Shown: positions 62,163-64,000 of the stretch, piece after piece
How positions within the stretch are numbered: the stretch's first letter is position 1
Layout: each line of letters opens with the position of its first letter
NCBI GenBank assembly: GCA_028705775.1
Contig: JAQWCW010000001.1
Span: forward strand, 186,001-250,000
Direction of reading: 5' to 3'
DNA from: Eubacteriales bacterium
GTDB lineage: Bacteria > Bacillota > Clostridia > Christensenellales > Aristaeellaceae
DNA: 64,000 nucleotides
Translations under genes and position numbers: made by a program
The notes under the pieces: generated by a model
What the model saw: only the letters and a program-made list of their open reading frames with translations
What the model was told of the DNA's origin: nothing
Databases searched by the model: none

Positions 62163-62912
62163 TTACTCGTAGTCCACAACGCTTGCCCAGCGCATCAGGA
62201 ATTCCTTCTCCTGCGGCTTGCCCTTTACGAGCTGGCTTGCGGCTACAATCGGTATCCACTTTTCAACATACTGGCGGGCGGTGTCGCTCTTTTTGCAGAA
62301 CAGATTGAGGTACTTTTCAGCGCCGTTCATATCGCCGTCAAGCCAGAAAAGCAGGTAGGTGCGCGCCGCGTCCGCGGAGGCGTTGCCCTGAGTCGCGTGA
62401 GCCCAGTCAAGGATGTAGTACGTTCCGTCGTCCTTGACGATGATGTTCTTGGGATTGAAATCGCCGTGGCAGAGCTTCTGGTGCTTGGGCATACCCTCAA
62501 GGCGGGTGTGCAGCTCATAGCGCGCGGTTGCGTCAAGCCCGCTCATGGAAATCTTGCGGTTCATTTTATCGCGCAGGCGGGGCAGGAGCGGCGAGGTCTG
62601 CTTGTGAACGAGAAGCTGCAAATCAACGAACTTCTCAAGGTACTCGTCCTTCTTATCCGGCTCCTCGTCCATAAGGCGCTGAAGCGTCTTTCCTGCTACG
62701 AATTCGCTTACGATTGCCCATTTGCCGTCGACCTTGGTTACGGAGCGCAATTCGGGAACTTTAAGCTCGGTTTCCTCGGCGCGCGCCTGGTTAAGCGCCT
62801 CGTTAAGCACGTCCGACTTACTGTAATCCGTGGAGAAAACTTTTACGGCGTCGTCGCCGTCGCGGTATACGGTTTTATTGGTGCGAACCGCGATAACCTT
62901 ATCCAGCTTCAT
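62163..62912 (-). CDS. Aminoglycoside/choline-type phosphotransferase-like kinase
   Basis: 249 residues, protein-kinase-like fold. The Brenner motif LCHGDFNPKNIIVKDDG has the catalytic Asp, and ILDWAHATQGN has the metal-binding Asp (the usual DFE/DWE position). The nucleotide lobe shows VAVRTNKTVYRDGDDAVKVF with a candidate Lys. Members phosphorylate small molecules such as choline, aminoglycosides or fructosamines. AAGGAGG precedes the ATG, and it lies 12 bases after adhE, so it is cotranscribed with adhE. The substrate is unknown. Confidence 0.82.
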   Translation of the reverse strand: MKLDKVIAVRTNKTVYRDGDDAVKVFSTDYSKSDVLNEALNQARAEETELKVPELRSVTKVDGKWAIVSEFVAGKTLQRLMDEEPDKKDEYLEKFVDLQLLVHKQTSPLLPRLRDKMNRKISMSGLDATARYELHTRLEGMPKHQKLCHGDFNPKNIIVKDDGTYYILDWAHATQGNASADAARTYLLFWLDGDMNGAEKYLNLFCKKSDTARQYVEKWIPIVAASQLVKGKPQEKEFLMRWASVVDYE

Positions 62913-62924
62913 GCTTCCGCCTCC

Positions 62925-64000
62925 TTATTTATTCTCGCCATAGTAGGCGTTAAGGTACATCTGCTTGATTTCGCTCATCAGCGGATAGCGCGGGTTCGCG
63001 CCTGTGCACTGGTCGTCGAACGCAAGCTCGGTCATGGCGTCGAGCCTCTCCAGGAAGTCCTTTTCATCCGGAACATAGTCGCGGATGGTGGGCTTGATGC
63101 CAATCTTCTTCTTCAGCTCCTCAATCGCCTTGATGAGGTTTTCAACCTTCTCCTCGTCGGTCTTGCCGCCAAGCCCAAGAGCATCGGCTACCATGGCGTA
63201 GCGCTCGCGGGTATGCGGGTGGTCGTACTGCGGGAAGGTGCCCATCTTGGTGGGAACTTCTTCGGAGTTGTAGCGGATTACGCCACTGATGAGCAGGGCG
63301 TTGGCAACGCCGTGCTGCACATGGTGGAATGCGCCCAGCTTATGCGCCATGGAGTGGCATACGCCGAGGAAGGCGTTGGCAAACGCCATGCCGGCGATTG
63401 TGGCGGCGTTAGCCATCTTCTCGCGCGCTTCCGCGTCGTTTGAGCCGTTTTCGTAGGCGCGGGGCAGGTACTTGAATATCATCTTGAGGCTCTGGATTGC
63501 AAGACCGTCGGTGAAATCGGTGGCCATCATGCTCGCGATAGCCTCGAGGTCATGCGTTACGGCGTCGATGCCGGAGGAAGCGGTAAGCCCTTTGGGCGCG
63601 TTCATCATAACGTCCGCGTCAACAATCGCCATCTTGGGCAGCAGCTCGTAATCGGCGAGCGCATACTTTACGTTGGTGGTGCGGTCTGTGATGATTGCAA
63701 ACGGGGTTACTTCGCTGCCCGTTCCGGCGGAGGTGGGGATTGCGATAAAGTATGCCTTTTCGCCCATCTTCGGGAAGGTGTAGATGCGCTTGCGGATATC
63801 GCAGAATCGCATTGCCATGTCCATAAAGTCAACTTCCGGATGCTCGTAGAGAACCCACATAATCTTCGCGGCGTCCATCGCGCTTCCGCCGCCGATTGCT
63901 ATAATGCAGTCGGGCTGGAAGGAGGTCATTGCGGCTGCGCCCGCCTGAGCGCTCGTGAGGCTCGGGTCAGGCTCAACATCGTAGAAGGAGGCGTGCTGGA
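62925..64000 (-). CDS. adhE: Bifunctional aldehyde-alcohol dehydrogenase AdhE, C-terminal part (5' truncated by window)
   Basis: The frame is open to the right edge, so only about the last 358 residues are visible. They are the iron-dependent alcohol dehydrogenase half: IIAIGGGSAMDAAKIMW, AIPTSAGTGSEVTPFAI, and the metal-binding Asp/His set in DLEAIASMMATDFTDG, GVCHSMAHKLGAFHHVQHG and DHPHTRERY. The ending DQCTGANPRYPLMSEIKQMY and a spacer region upstream of the IGGGS motif fit AdhE rather than a stand-alone alcohol dehydrogenase. It reduces acetyl-CoA through acetaldehyde to ethanol. The N-terminal half is beyond the window. Confidence 0.85.
   Translation of the reverse strand, partial: QHASFYDVEPDPSLTSAQAGAAAMTSFQPDCIIAIGGGSAMDAAKIMWVLYEHPEVDFMDMAMRFCDIRKRIYTFPKMGEKAYFIAIPTSAGTGSEVTPFAIITDRTTNVKYALADYELLPKMAIVDADVMMNAPKGLTASSGIDAVTHDLEAIASMMATDFTDGLAIQSLKMIFKYLPRAYENGSNDAEAREKMANAATIAGMAFANAFLGVCHSMAHKLGAFHHVQHGVANALLISGVIRYNSEEVPTKMGTFPQYDHPHTRERYAMVADALGLGGKTDEEKVENLIKAIEELKKKIGIKPTIRDYVPDEKDFLERLDAMTELAFDDQCTGANPRYPLMSEIKQMYLNAYYGENK

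Noticed and set aside
62076..63443. 455-residue plus-strand open frame
   Set aside because: Opposite to the kinase and adhE, both with clear motifs.

Overview
The window is one contiguous stretch of a moderately GC-rich (mid-50s percent by eye) anaerobic Firmicute chromosome, most likely a gut Clostridia-class organism (Christensenellales/Eubacteriales type). The inference rests on strong AGGAGG-type ribosome sites, sigma-A promoters, an IspH-S1 fusion, [FeFe]-hydrogenases, an AdhE C-terminus, GH130 mannoside phosphorylases and a SpoIIE-type phosphatase. I saw no rRNA, tRNA, CRISPR array, insertion sequence, integrase or phage gene. The window starts inside a DUF2207-like gene and ends inside adhE.

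Layout. 1-594: tail of a DUF2207 membrane protein. 1034-11240 (minus): an eight-gene surface-polysaccharide operon from one strong promoter: TagF-like transferase, GT2, acetyltransferase, Wzy-like polymerase, GT4, two Wzz-like chain-length proteins (the second carrying a degenerate GGDEF domain) and a membrane phosphoesterase with an internally duplicated N-terminus. 11545-16254 (plus): heterodimeric ABC exporter, a small unknown protein and a short QueG-like iron-sulfur protein. 16331-24883 (minus): CstA, a gamma-glutamylcyclotransferase-like protein, and a run lacZ-prmA-rsmE-mtaB-hinT. 25081-28270: an unknown membrane protein under a perfect consensus promoter, an S41 protease and a PucR/CdaR regulator. 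28543-31848 (plus): a 1101-residue adenylation-carrier-alpha-oxoamine synthase fusion, the most unusual gene here. 31961-36656: SpoU methyltransferase, CorA behind a terminator-bearing leader RNA, and fuculose-phosphate aldolase plus fucose isomerase. 36812-40991 (minus): a beta-mannoside phosphorolysis operon (two GH130 enzymes and an AGE-family epimerase) ending in trmO. 41151-45341: YkvI-like permease, an ABC ATPase without a permease, a TIM-barrel isomerase and a MATE exporter with a structured leader. 45794-51913 (minus): two fused housekeeping genes (IspH-S1 and Cmk-PlsC), an L,D-transpeptidase-like protein and aconitase. 52057-56347: a zinc/manganese-binding lipoprotein-like protein, a repeat-rich intergenic region and a secreted SH3/peptidoglycan-binding protein. 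56970-64000 (minus): GNAT, group B-like [FeFe]-hydrogenase, SpoIIE-like phosphatase, PAS-bearing sensory [FeFe]-hydrogenase, [2Fe-2S] protein, a small-molecule kinase and AdhE.

How the parts fit. The organism looks like a saccharolytic fermenter. It breaks down beta-mannosides by phosphorolysis, beta-galactosides and L-fucose, and disposes of electrons as H2 and ethanol. The hydrogenase locus pairs a catalytic-type enzyme with a sensory-type one and a phosphatase, suggesting redox or H2-responsive control. The polysaccharide operon and the SH3 protein point to substantial investment in the cell surface. The tri-domain fusion could make a long-chain or polyketide-like aminoketone and is the best candidate for an undescribed pathway. 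Functions are assigned from motifs and remembered family features; no database search was possible.
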